64,000 nucleotides of DNA from Taudactylus pleione (Eukaryota > Chordata > Amphibia > Anura > Myobatrachidae). The notes beneath the pieces were generated by a model. The model saw only the letters and a program-made list of their open reading frames with translations. It was not told the origin of the DNA and made no database searches. Shown one piece after another: positions 49,151 through 59,400 of the stretch (position 1 is the first letter of the stretch; the number at the start of each line of letters is the position of its first letter). Both the position numbers and the translations under genes were made by a program. The DNA is taken from contig JAUIMM010001586.1 in assembly GCA_031769625.1 (NCBI GenBank), positions 348,501 to 412,500 on the forward strand, read 5' to 3'.

Positions 49151-49675
49151 TTACATCTCTGTATATTGGGGCGACTCATCTGCTGCATCCAGCAGAGCAT
49201 TATACAAGGTGGTGCTGATGCTTGGGGTGCTTGGTGGGGGAGTAATATCTAACTGGGCAGGGGGGGGGCGGACATACCTATTTGGGGCATGGGAAAATAG
49301 CATTGGATCTGCAATGTATGTAGAATTTGAGATATTTTTGCTCATACAGCGACTCAAGAGGTTGTAGTTTAACCTTAAAAAATTTCTTTGGATATCTGCA
49401 TCCAGATTTCTCAATGTGCTGTTCACATGAGCTGTGAAATCATCTATTGCATCTGGGGGTTTCTGCAGCAGCCGTTCTGCGTTTTGTAAAATATGGTCCT
49501 CTCGTTCTGTAAAATTCTCCTTTCTGACTTTTTTTTTCTTTTTTTGGGGTTGTTGAGAAGATGAGGGTCCAGGTGGAACTTGAGTTTCCACTTGTGTGCT
49601 ATTCTCTGAATCACTGTCGCCACCGAGCAGACTGAGGTCCGGTGTGGATGTTAAATCAGGGTCTTGGGTGGGAGT
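49151..49675 (-). CDS. Harbinger accessory (MADF/Myb-like) protein, exon 2
   Basis: Begins after the minus-strand acceptor CCTATATAG and codes 174 residues to a stop at 49151. Acidic TPTQDPDLTSTPDLSLLGG is followed by a basic KKKKKVRKENF and a helical C-terminal part (HVNSTLRNLDADIQRNFLRL) like the tail of MADF proteins. The frame runs on exactly from exon 1. It lies wholly in the transposase intron. Its acceptor and the transposase acceptor face each other across the 45 bp 49676-49720. Confidence 0.82.
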   Translation of the reverse strand, partial: TPTQDPDLTSTPDLSLLGGDSDSENSTQVETQVPPGPSSSQQPQKKKKKVRKENFTEREDHILQNAERLLQKPPDAIDDFTAHVNSTLRNLDADIQRNFLRLNYNLLSRCMSKNISNSTYIADPMLFSHAPNRYVRPPPAQLDITPPPSTPSISTTLYNALLDAADESPQYTEM

Positions 49676-49720
49676 CTATATAGGAAAAAAAGATATAAAA
49701 AATATTATATATTTTTACAG

Positions 49721-50491
49721 TTTCCTAACACCGTGGAGGAGTGGACCAGCATCGCGGAAGATTTTGAACAACGTTGGAATTTCCCTAACTGCAGAGGAAC
49801 CATCGATGGGAAACACATCCGCATCAACCCACCTGCCAACATCGGATCATATTACTACAACTACAAAGGATTCAGCATCGTTCTCATGGCAGTGGTGAAT
49901 GCCAACTACGAATTTCTGTTTGTGGATGTCGGCAAGAATGGCCGTGCTTCGGATGGTGGGTCCTTCAAAAAGTTGGCTTTCTACCAGAGACTTGCCAACA
50001 AAACCCTCAACTTGCCCTCACTGGACCAGACAAAGCACGGCCTAAATTACGTTTTCGGTGCAGACGAGGCTTTTGCATTACATGAACATGTGATGAAGCC
50101 ATTTGCACACAGGGGCCTGACCAGAGAGAAAAGGATCTACAACTACCGTCTATCCCGGGCACGGCGCATTGTGGAAAATGCGTTTGGAATAATGAGCAAC
50201 AGCTTCCGCATTTTTCACACCACCATCAATCTACATGTGGAGAAGATAGACTGGGTCGTGATGGCGTGCTGTGTGCTGCACAACTTTCTGCGAAGAAAAT
50301 CTACTCAAATAGGACCAATCCCAGCTAGACCAGAAGATGTAGGACCCCTGGAGGACATTGAACATTTGACATCTGTGTCTGCACCACCAACTACAACAAC
50401 ATCCACCGCACGTTCCAAAGAAGTGAGGGAGGAGTACATGACCTATTTCAATGGACCAGGTGCTGTACCATGGCAGGAGGACTGTCTGTGA
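49721..50491 (+). CDS. Harbinger transposase, exon 2: DDE catalytic domain
   Basis: Follows the acceptor ATTTTTACAG and codes 256 residues, giving a 402-aa protein, the usual family size. The catalytic Asp are in TIDGKH (residue 175) and GADEAF (residue 261). The Glu is in RRIVENAFG (residue 298), 36 residues after the second Asp. NGRASDGGSF is the conserved block between. The C-terminal part has WVVMACCVLHNFLRR, diagnostic of PIF/Harbinger. No stop or frameshift is seen, so the enzyme could be functional or only recently silenced. It cuts at the terminal repeats and inserts at TWA, normally with the accessory protein helping nuclear import and DNA binding. Confidence 0.95.
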   Translation, partial: FPNTVEEWTSIAEDFEQRWNFPNCRGTIDGKHIRINPPANIGSYYYNYKGFSIVLMAVVNANYEFLFVDVGKNGRASDGGSFKKLAFYQRLANKTLNLPSLDQTKHGLNYVFGADEAFALHEHVMKPFAHRGLTREKRIYNYRLSRARRIVENAFGIMSNSFRIFHTTINLHVEKIDWVVMACCVLHNFLRRKSTQIGPIPARPEDVGPLEDIEHLTSVSAPPTTTTSTARSKEVREEYMTYFNGPGAVPWQEDCL

Positions 50492-50569
50492 ACTACTGAC
50501 TAAATTGGACATTTGGGATTTAACAACAAGAACATTAAGGATTTTGGTTTAAACTGTGTCACTACTTAC

Positions 50570-50956
50570 CAAGACTTCTGCAACCTCCTCATCTCCCTCA
50601 CGCTCAGACATCAAGATGATTGATTCCCTTTGAGGCTCTTGTTCACTGATGAATGACATCATTTGGTAGTACCACAGCGCAGGAGTATATATTTCATCTG
50701 TAGCCGCTCCTGATTTTTTGGAGTCATCCACCTTCTTTTTTTCTTTGATGTACACTGTCCTGAGATTTTGAATCTTTTGCCGTACAGTTTTCAGGTCTGC
50801 ATCAGATATGTATTCTTTCGTATACACCAACAGTTCCTCGAGTGCGGCCAACTTCTGCGACTTATTGTGGTACTTCCGAGAACTGATCTTCCACAGACAG
50901 TCTTTCGAGTGCAGGATTTCAATGAATCATGTAACGAATTCACGTTCTGAATCCAT
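50570..50956 (-). pseudogene. Harbinger accessory protein, exon 1, with a stop at codon 10
   Basis: From the minus-strand ATG (50954-50956) the frame reads MDSEREFVT, then TGA (50927-50929), then FIEILHSKDCLWKISSRKY, a MADF start. MADF proteins usually have a residue there, and TGG would need one change, so the stop is probably a recent G-to-A change. The rest is a good MADF domain (VRQKIQNLRTVYIKEKKKV, then PALWYYQMMSF). The exon is 129 codons and ends GTCTTG before the donor GTAAGT at 50569, phase 0. It lies downstream of transposase exon 2, and its intron contains that exon. There is no ATG after the stop that would keep the first MADF helix. An alternative upstream splice cannot be excluded. 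Confidence 0.8.
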
Positions 50957-51203
50957 GGACATTATCTATGAATAAGAAAAAAAAAGGACATTTAAATATT
51001 TGTATATATAGTTTTGTTAAATGTAATGTTGTTATAGTTCACATTTTTAATGTTTTAATATTTTCTTTTTTACAGGTTTTTAAAGGTTTGTTATGGTATT
51101 CTAATCATGTTTTCTTTTACAGGAATGTTATGTGTTTATTGCTTGGTAATATAATGTTTTTCTTTGTTTGACAGTATGGGTTTTCCACCTTTGGGCCTGT
51201 CGT

Positions 51204-51290
51204 TGTGGTAGAACTACAGATCCCAGGATGTCCTAAAAACAGTTTCAAAGGTGGGTGGCAGGTCATCCTGGGATCTGTAGTTCCACAACA
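51204..51290. promoter_or_regulatory. inverted pair of ACTACA..TCCCAG motifs
   Basis: GAACTACAGATCCCAGGATG (51211-51230) is mirrored exactly at 51264-51283. The motif resembles the vertebrate ZNF143/Staf-type ACTACAATTCCCAGCATGC element. It lies about 250-330 bp upstream of the accessory ATG on its strand, where a promoter would be expected. Function is inferred. Confidence 0.5.
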
Positions 51291-51432
51291 GCTGGAGACC
51301 GAAAGGTAGAAGACCCCCAGCTTTAAATAATGTGTGTTTTTAAATGTAATGTAGGGTGATTTTTTTGTAAAATACGTGTTTATTTATTTATTTTTTTGAT
51401 GTATTACACACATTGGTGGGCAGTGGGAGCTT

Positions 51433-51491
51433 AATGCATGACCCAGCCACCGCCCGCCTCAATACGGCGGGCGGTGGCTGGGTCATGCATT
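51433..51491. repeat. perfect 26-bp-arm hairpin
   Basis: Arms AATGCATGACCCAGCC... and its exact mirror (51433-51458 and 51466-51491) with a 7-nt loop. ACACATTGGTGGGCAGTG lies on each side in direct orientation, so the hairpin sits in a short duplication. Confidence 0.85.
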
Positions 51492-51977
51492 TATTACCTG
51501 GGGGCACACATTGGTGGGCAGTGTGGTTGCAAACTGTACAAATACTCACCAAATATCCAACAAGACAAGACTTCAGTGTGCAGGCTCCCAAAGTGCGACT
51601 GTCTTGCTCCATACACAATGCTGCACAAGATGGCGATGGGGCGTGTCCAGGCTTCTGTCAGTCAAATCCACATTGTGTGATGAATCGTACGATTCATCGT
51701 GAGGAAAAAAAACCTCACGATCGGCTTCCATCGTATTCATGGTTGGCTAATCTGCCCTACAGCACGGCAGATCAGAAGATGCGATATATGACGAGCGGGG
51801 ACGCGCATCAGCATTTTGTAGTTTTTTTAACCAATTCGTCGTCACGATTAGTCGAAATCGGCCAAATCGTGTAAAATGTCGCTATGTGTGTGGGCACCTT
51901 AACTTTCTCAATTACCTGAACCTTAAAAAGCCCTACCTGGAACAAGAGCTACCCAATAAAATAAAGCTTAAGACTAA

Positions 51978-52527
51978 GGGGGTCATTCAGACCGACTGGC
52001 GAGCGGCAGTACGCTCGCAAGTGGATCGATGTTCCCCACTGCGCATCCGCACGACGGAGGGAGCTCCGTCGTGCGCATGAGCGAGACCCAGCGAGCGACG
52101 GGCTTCCCATCGCTCCGGGTCTCGCACCAAAGGGGGCGTGCTGTCGATGTTAATTGACAGCACGCCCCCTTTGGTGGGCGTGCCGGGGGCGTGCCTGCCA
52201 GACGGAGGCGTTCCCATGGGAACGCCTACCATCTGAAGCCGGCCCCACTGACATCACTAGTGATGTCAGTGGAAGTGATTTTGGCTCTGATAGAGCCAAA
52301 ATCACTCCTGGGCTTGTGGCTGGGAAACCCGACCACAGGGTTTCCCTCGCAAGTCCGATGGTCGTGATGGTCAAGACCATTGCGACCATCTTTTTGGACG
52401 CTCGTATATGCTGAGGGTGGTGACCCACAGCTATACGAGCGTCCAGGAGGACGCTCCATTTTAATGGAGGAGGGCCCTGATTCAGAGCGAGCGCTCTGGT
52501 CAGAGCGTCCGGCTCTGAATCAGGGCC
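51978..52527 (-). mobile_element. hairpin-chain MITE, subfamily A, copy 4
   Basis: 550 bp, GGGGGTCATTC to GAATCAGGGCC, with TAA on both sides (51975-51977, 52528-52530). It is the reverse orientation of copy 3 and nearly the same in arm sequence. It begins only 78 bp after the end of the Harbinger element. Open frames through it are palindrome by-products. Confidence 0.9.
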
Positions 52528-52872
52528 TAAATTCTCCCCCTACCCTGACTTATGCCTTCCCAAATATCCCCCATAGACTACAGTGCAAAAGTGGTCCTAA
52601 CTGAGAGTGTCAGAAAAAAATGACAGTTGGAAATTTTGATTACTCTCAAATCCTCATTCTTTATTTTTTTTGCCCTTAAATTTGGCAACCAGCACCGAGC
52701 AACAGTTTTACCTAACCATGCCAAATTTCAGCTCGGTACCTCCTATAGCTTTTGAGGTGTAGCCCCTAAAACACCATGAACCCCCTCCGGAATTCTCTAT
52801 GGAGAATTCTGTTTTTTTTTAGTCAGCCTTAACATAAGTGCATGATTGTGCCCTTATAAGATATATATATAC

Positions 52873-53473
52873 GGAATCAGTATGTAATACCGCCGGCTGC
52901 ATCGCCGGCAGTTCAAATCTCGGCAGCGTCAAGCCGACAGAGGAACAGATCCCGGCAGCAGCAGCCCGACAGCGCTGGAAATCCCGATCGTCCCCAGGTA
53001 AGTACTAACTAACCTAACCTACCCCTCTAACCCTAACCCTCCCTTAGGGGTGCCTAACCCTAACCTCCCCCCCTGTGCCTAACCCTAATCCCCCCTCTAA
53101 GTGCCTAAACCTAACCCCCCATTCCCCGCTGCCTAAACCTAAGTCCCCCGGGGGGGGTGCCTAACCCTCACCTCCCACCGGGGGTGCCTAACCCTAACCC
53201 TCCCTCCCCCTAGCCTAACCTTTACCTCCCGTGGGGGGTGCCCAACCCTAAGTCCCCCCCCCCGGGAGCCCTAAACCTAACCCTCCCTCCCCCCACGGCT
53301 GTCCGCTCGTGGCGCCCGGCATCCCTTCGATCGGGATGCCGGGCGCCGGTCTCCCGGCGTCGGTAAATTAGTGGTGTCTACATCTAGACGCCGGTCATTT
53401 CACCCTCGCCGGGATATGACAGTCGGGAAGCCGGCTGTTGGTACAATGTCAGCTGGCTTCCCGATTGCATCCC
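52873..53473 (+). mobile_element. telomere-like-repeat element, copy 3
   Basis: Starts GGAATCAGTATG, ends GATTGCATCCC, with ATATATAC duplicated exactly (52865-52872, 53474-53481). After CCCCAGGTAAGTACTAAC comes a CCTAACCCTAACCCTCCC stretch (about 53010-53290). The 3' part has GACAGTCGGGAAGCCGG/AGCTGGCTTCCCGA. The 601-bp copy is the longest of the three. Confidence 0.85.
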
Positions 53474-53481
53474 ATATATAC

Positions 53482-53738
53482 AGATGCGCTAAGTTACAAT
53501 GTGGCTGATTGTGCCACAAACGTGCGCATGCATCACACTATGCGACTACCCATGCCTGCATACACTACAGTACACTGTGGTGTGCACTGCGATTGCACCA
53601 TATATATCTATGGAGGCATGTCCCAATATGCAGTGCGCAAATCCGCTCCTGGGTGCATGTCTCATGCTATGCGTGGCACGATTTGCCGCACTAGCGGCAA
53701 GGATATAGCTGGGCATATCTGTGTGTATATAATATTTA

Positions 53739-53774
<36 letters not shown>

Positions 53775-54552
53775 AAGGAAGGCACTAGAGACACTTTTTA
53801 AACTGTAAGACTGAGTGCCGGACTACAAGCTGCTGCAAATATATATGTATATATATTGTTTACACAAGTTTTCTTAATGAACATTTAAATGATGACCTCA
53901 GAATTTAATATTTAAACCAGTATTATTTACAGTAGTTTAAGCATAATAATCACAATCTTCATTCACATTTATTTTACTTTCATTTTACATACACATCATT
54001 TCTATTTTTATGTTCATATAATTGTAATCAAAACAAGTAAAAAACAATATTGGTGCCTTATAGTATTGTATGTGCTACTCAGCTGTTGAGTAAGTTTCTT
54101 GCAAGGTGGAAAAATAAGGCATGGGGCAAAGTATCCCCCCCCCAGATTTCCACTAACCAACACGAGGCTTTAACAGTTGGGGCTGGTGGCACTATACCAT
54201 GGGGTGCACTTAGCACCCCACCCTAGTGCCAGTCTGCCCCAGGCTGGTCAGCACAGGGATGGAATCTACAGAGAAATGGTGCGCACCTAGGTTTCAAGGC
54301 CAAAGTCTGATTCTCAATTTTAGGGGGAACCACACCACACTATTTAAAATGCAAATTGTGAATGATCACATGTATAATGAAAAAAAAAAAACATACGCAG
54401 ATCCTATGGATACCCATAGATTAATTTGAGAGAGTGAAAAACTTATATAATAACAGAAACTTTATAATAACAGAAAAATGCTGTGTGAGGAAATAGAAAA
54501 AATATCAGCATTTTAATAACAAATATTAACATATTTAATAAACTCTATCTAC

Positions 54553-54616
<64 letters not shown>

Positions 54617-54696
54617 TTGTCTCTTGACATTTATTATTGTCTACAATTGTATCTAAAGGATATCTTTATGACTGTGTTACTTTCTTTGACATTTAG
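53482..54696. other. no gene seen; intron 2 end
   Basis: AT-rich sequence with (TA)n near 53745-53770, a hAT-like scrap ending CCAGTCTGCCCCAG (about 54232-54245), and an (ATCT)n microsatellite at about 54554-54615. It ends in the TTTCTTTGACATTTAG acceptor of exon 3. Confidence 0.5.
54554..54615 (+). repeat. (ATCT)n microsatellite
   Basis: About fifteen uninterrupted ATCT units, about 80 bp before the exon 3 acceptor. Confidence 0.95.
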
Positions 54697-54852
54697 TTGC
54701 ATCATTCGACCAAACAACTTTCTCAGTAGAGAGAGGATGTGGGTACTTATCAGAATGCGAACAACCAAAGAGTCTCAGTAACCAATTTATGGCTGTAGAT
54801 GTAAACACCAGCTGCTGCACATCCGATAACTGCACTACAGCATTACTTAAAG
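54697..54852 (+). CDS. exon 3 of the LU-domain gene: second half of the domain
   Basis: The exon follows TTTGACATTTAG and ends CTTAAAG before the donor GTAAGT at 54853. It is 156 nt, phase 1 on both sides. It codes FSVERGCGYLSECEQPKSLS, then AVDVNTSCCTSDNCTTALLK. The GC, EC, CC and NC cysteines complete the ten of an LU domain, and CC-x2-D-x-C is the family's closing signature (the following residue is Thr rather than the more common Asn). Joined with exons 1 and 2 the protein is open for 108 residues. A phase-1 donor here means more exons follow, as in two-LU proteins (PLA2 inhibitor gamma, SPF, CD177-like), not in single-LU GPI-anchored Ly6 proteins. I found no further LU exon before 64000. 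Confidence 0.88.
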
Positions 54853-57800
54853 GTAAGTCTGTGATAAAGGCAGGTAATTCGTTATCCAGTAACAGAAGTA
54901 GGTAACCTCTCCTTTCTTTTCTGCAGAAATTATCTTTCTAGAAAAAATGTTGATGTTTTTTACAAACATTAAATGAAGTCTAATTTCTGTGAACCCTTGT
55001 AAACTACAAATGGTATTTCATTCTCTGTGATGTGCTGCCATGATATTCAACTGCAGACATTGCAGTAGACTATAGTACCTAAACATCTCCATTTTTCATA
55101 CACATCTCTAAGAGATAAAAGTAAAATTGGCAATGTTGGTGTTTTTGAAGTGCCACCATTCCAACTGTTCTCTGGCACTTTGTAGTCATTGCCTGCAACT
55201 AATTAGTCACCAAAAAGGTAAATTAATGGAGGCTCAAAATCAAATAATTTCCACTTCTGAATTTGGCCTATTTACAAACCATCAAAATTGTCTTCAGTAG
55301 AATTCTGTCTACTTTTTGTCTTCTTAGTGGTAGCAAAGTCAATTAAAGCATAAATAAGATTGTCAAAACTCATAGAGCGTGGCAAATATGTAACTATTAG
55401 TGCATTATTACAACAAAAAATTACAATAAAATAAATTATTATCCATAAAAATATGAAACATTGTAATTGGCTTTAACATTATTACATTGAATGACAGTAA
55501 AAAGAGAAACTAAAAATTGAAATCCCCAAAAAGTTCCTGGGACCCACAAATCCATTTATTTTTTAAACTACAAATAAAAATTTAAATGTGATAATTATAT
55601 TATTTCAAACTATATTTCTGAAAATTTCTATATGTTTTAGAATGAGCAAAATACATTTTAGAGCATAAAATCTTACACAAAGCCTATTTTTCCCCCCTCA
55701 AAAATTACACAGTGTTTTTAGTGACTGTGAAATATCCATAGATTCCAAATTCATTAACATAGGTTAATGTTTTTATGCATCCAACAAAATGACCAGAACA
55801 GTGACCTCCACTATTAAAATGGAAGTCACTGTTGGAGCTATGCATCACTGGCAGGTCTATACATCTCATGATTTAGTCTTCCATCTTAATGAGTACAGGT
55901 AATTGAAAGCTTGACATGTTTATCGAAGGTAGGTGGATGATATTGGTTGATAAGGTAAGATAGATTGTCGTTTTATAGATTCATTAAAATATCATTGATG
56001 CCTTAAATAAAAAAATAAATAATTACAATTATTTTGATTTGTGTCAGCTTAGCAGCTATAAATAATGGTTTTCAGTAGAGCTGCTTCTGAATCTGTTTAA
56101 GATGTCCTAATACTCAGAATTCCCCTCCCACAATATTAGTATCTAACCACAGTTTCCCAATCCCAGGGCATCAAGGATTCAAGAATAGCTCACTTTTGAT
56201 CTGAAAAGGCACTAGAGACCAGTGAGCATGCTGAAGTTCTACTGTATACTCACCAACAGACCTAAAAAATACTGTACTTGCTTGTTCCTTCTGGATGGGG
56301 GTTTTGAGTGTGAATATACTCACACATTATTTCAGTGAGCACTGTGGTATATTCTGAGGACCTTTTTTGATCAAAAGCTTAAACTTTGCCTAAGTTCTTC
56401 CTCAAATCCAGGTCTGAACTGTCAACCAGACAAAAGTATTGTCTGCACAAGGTACCTCGTCCATGCAATTCTTATTATAATTGGATATTCCTGGCCTCAG
56501 TCTAAAAAGGTCAATGATAGACATATTGTACACTTCCTAAAAATCTTAAACCTACTAATGGCCGAGGTACAGTATCACATGTGTGTGTGTCTTCACCACT
56601 AAATACACAATTATTAAAGGCACAAATGCAAGAATTGATAGTTAAAGGTCAGCTATTTATTGATAATAAATAAATAACTGCATGGTGGCATAGAACAGAT
56701 GGCCCTAATCAGTGCAGCCCAACAATGCATGTACAAAAACAACAATTGCAATTTGGACAGGGTCTGCCCTATTGGTGTCCTCAAAACTAACATTAGGGCA
56801 TATAACTCAACCTCCCACCACAACTATTTCATCCAGAGAGGCGGATTTGCTGCTCCCATGAGGGTGGTCCTGACTTACCGGACAATCACAACGAAGGTGA
56901 ATGCACCCAACAAGCCAACTACACCCAGACTACTGACCAGACATATTTTCCAGCCAAAATAGCTAAAATCTACAACAATGAAGAAATAGGGAGGGAGGAT
57001 GGGTCAATTTCTTCAAGGAAAGAAGCCTGAGCCCTCAGGCTTAAATAATATCAACAAACCACAGCCCTAACAGTAGCTAATGTAAAAGCATAACTTCTGC
57101 CACTATCTTCCCTCAGGTAATGCTTCTATACCCACCAAATTTACTCACTTTCTAATACCAGAAAAAATTGTAACTCCACCATATTAGTAATGAACATCAC
57201 TCACAGACCCTCCTTGTGGATTAAATTATCTGTATTTTTGGTCCTAAGATCTTTCAATAGGTTTCTGGTGTCAAATCATGGAAATAATATAATGCAGCCT
57301 ACATGTAAATAAGGGTGACCACTCTACATCTATTTCTTTATTAACCCCTTCTAGGAGGATAAGTAAAAAGCAGTGAATTATATTACACTGTGTGCCTGGC
57401 TTCATAATGTTACAAAACACTATCATGGCAGGTTTTTCACCAACCTAGACTCACTCAATAACCAAACTCATGTGGAACAATTCCCCTACCTTGACAGGAT
57501 TAAATTTGTGACTTAAAATTTACTAGTGATAAAGTATCTTTATGTATTAGATTACAGTACATCACTTCACCTTTCAATTTGTAATATATACAATACATCT
57601 TAATTATTGAGTCTAAAGTCTCTATCTTGAAGAAATATACTTTTGCTATAACAACTCTGATTTAGTCACTCAGCCATTACAGGTTTCCAAAGCCATCATA
57701 ACACCAAGTTTTAAACCTATATATCTATATACTAGTAGATGTCACCATATAAGCAACTAGTAATGTAGATTCCACTATATATTTAGTTGTTGATTATCAA

Positions 57801-58084
57801 ATCTTGCAATAATGCAATGTATTAGTGTTTTTGGGTGATATCCATAAATAAATAAAAAAATAAATATATTTAATAAAATACCATCTAAATTTTAAATTAT
57901 GTTTCTGTACCCATGAACTTGTATTTAAATGTCAAAAACATAGATATCACATCCTGAGCTAACTCTAATTCTCCATAAAGACTGTCTATGGACTCAAGAT
58001 CAACTGACTTACCTCAAACTTAAATAGAGTATTAGTTTAAAGAAGAACAAACAGGCCCGGTCACAACAAGTGATATAATGTAGT
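54853..58084. other. no supported gene; intron 3 of the LU gene
   Basis: Long AT-rich, mostly non-repetitive sequence. The 87-aa frame at 56699-56962 has no recognisable domain. The minus strand there has a 30-residue hydrophobic stretch, also unassigned. AAGCCTGAGCCCTCAGGCTT (about 57024) is a small hairpin. Confidence 0.4.
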
Positions 58085-58300
58085 TAAAGGGATTTTCCAA
58101 ACGGATTTGCAAAAAGCAGCTGAGGATATGAAATTGGAGATAGAGATCAAAGCTTTCACAGACACAATTAAGACAAAGTTGAATTAAGTTATCAAGTATC
58201 AGAGGAAACTCTCAAATCATTCCATCAGGACCTACACTCATTGAAACATAAGCAAGAAGCTATGGAAAACCGAGCAAGGAGAAACCACCTTTGCAAAAAA
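58085..58300 (+). pseudogene. L1/Tx1-type LINE ORF1 scrap
   Basis: Two frames joined by a shift read DLQKAAEDMKLEIEIKAFTD, then SEETLKSFHQDLHSLKHKQ followed by EAMENRARRNHL. The end of the coiled coil with ENR.RRN is the hallmark of L1-like ORF1 RNA-binding proteins. Only about 70 residues remain, then an A-run (58300-58311). Confidence 0.6.
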
Positions 58301-59400
58301 AAAAAACACTTTACCATAATCCATGAAGCATTCACAATTGGGACCTTTTCTAATAAACGTCTTCCTGTATCATCTCCATAACTGTTCTCAAGAGCATCTT
58401 TGTATTCACACAGTAGTTGAAATGAGCTGTTCGGTTTTGCTGAAAACCTATCACACCTGAGCTTTGGTTTTCCAAGATCCAGCTCAAATCACTGTGGTTT
58501 CTGAGTTGAAGCGAGTCCCATTTTGGGTCTTCTAACAAGTTTGGAAGTCGAATATAACAAAAAAAGTTCTCGCTTACTTTGGATTGCATTTTAGTCCCTG
58601 CCTCATGATTTTAGGTGCTGAGAGTTGGTCAAAATTGACTTTAAATTACTGGAAATTAATGTTATGGATGTCAATAATACTGTAAAACACAAACAGGTCC
58701 AAGTTCCATGATTTTAGCTGTTTTTATATATTTTTAAAGAAATCCAAAGCCAAATCTTAAACCAAACCAAAACACATGATTGTAGTTTGGCCAAAACATG
58801 ACTGATTTAGAAACAAAACATGGGGTCTGCACACATATCTAATAGATAGTTCATAGTAATCTGCAACCATAGTCTTGTGTTCCCCTAGAGATGTGGTCCT
58901 TCATCCTTTAGAGTTATTGTCATATGAGAAGATGAAAGGCTTAGTGTCAGAGCACCAGAGGTCTCACACCTCCTTTACATACTGCAATTATCATATGCTC
59001 CTGAACCATCTACATCTTGCTGTCTTAGAACACGTCAAGGGAACACTGATACACAACTTCCACAAAGAGTCCTAAAAAAGTGTGGTAGGTGGTTTCTGTT
59101 CATTTAAAACATCATAATTAAGTGCCCTGAAGAAGCAATCAACTTAAGCGTGGAGTGAAATTAGATGGTACATTTATATAAAATTTAAATCTTGAAATAC
59201 ATACCAAAAATATATTTATTTATTTACTCATTGTCAAAACAGCTATTTGTATGGGATGTTTACAGGATTGTGCAATGTTTTTGAGAAAGACATATTTTTC
59301 CTTTTCATAAAAGCAATTGGATCCTGAAAATGCATTTTTCACAGCAGTTGTGGAGCTGCAAAAGAGGAAGTTCTGACTTGTTGTGGCATATAAAATGGAT
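58301..59400. other. no gene seen
   Basis: AT-rich. 58480-58830 has the CTTTGGTTTT/AAACCAAACCAAAAC vocabulary of the repeat at 1095-1325. No domain in the 66-79-aa frames. Confidence 0.35.

Larger units (their letters stand above)
47565..51899 (+). mobile_element. PIF/Harbinger transposon, nearly complete
   Basis: The 4335-bp element begins AGGTGCCCACACATATA and ends TATGTGTGTGGGCACCT, flanked by TTA (47562-47564) and TAA (51900-51902), the 3-bp TWA target of this superfamily (the two sides differ at one base). It carries the two standard genes: a DDE transposase on + and a MADF/Myb-like DNA-binding protein on -. Their exons interleave. The transposase frame is open; the accessory frame has one stop. 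Internal duplicated hairpins (48648-49137), an inverted ACTACA motif pair (51204-51290) and a perfect palindrome (51433-51491) occupy the non-coding parts. Confidence 0.95.

Noticed and set aside
56699..57060. 87-aa plus-strand frame and a minus-strand hydrophobic stretch that could be a membrane segment
   Set aside because: No homologous family recognised, the hydrophobic frame is only about 38 codons between stops, and no matching exon is nearby.
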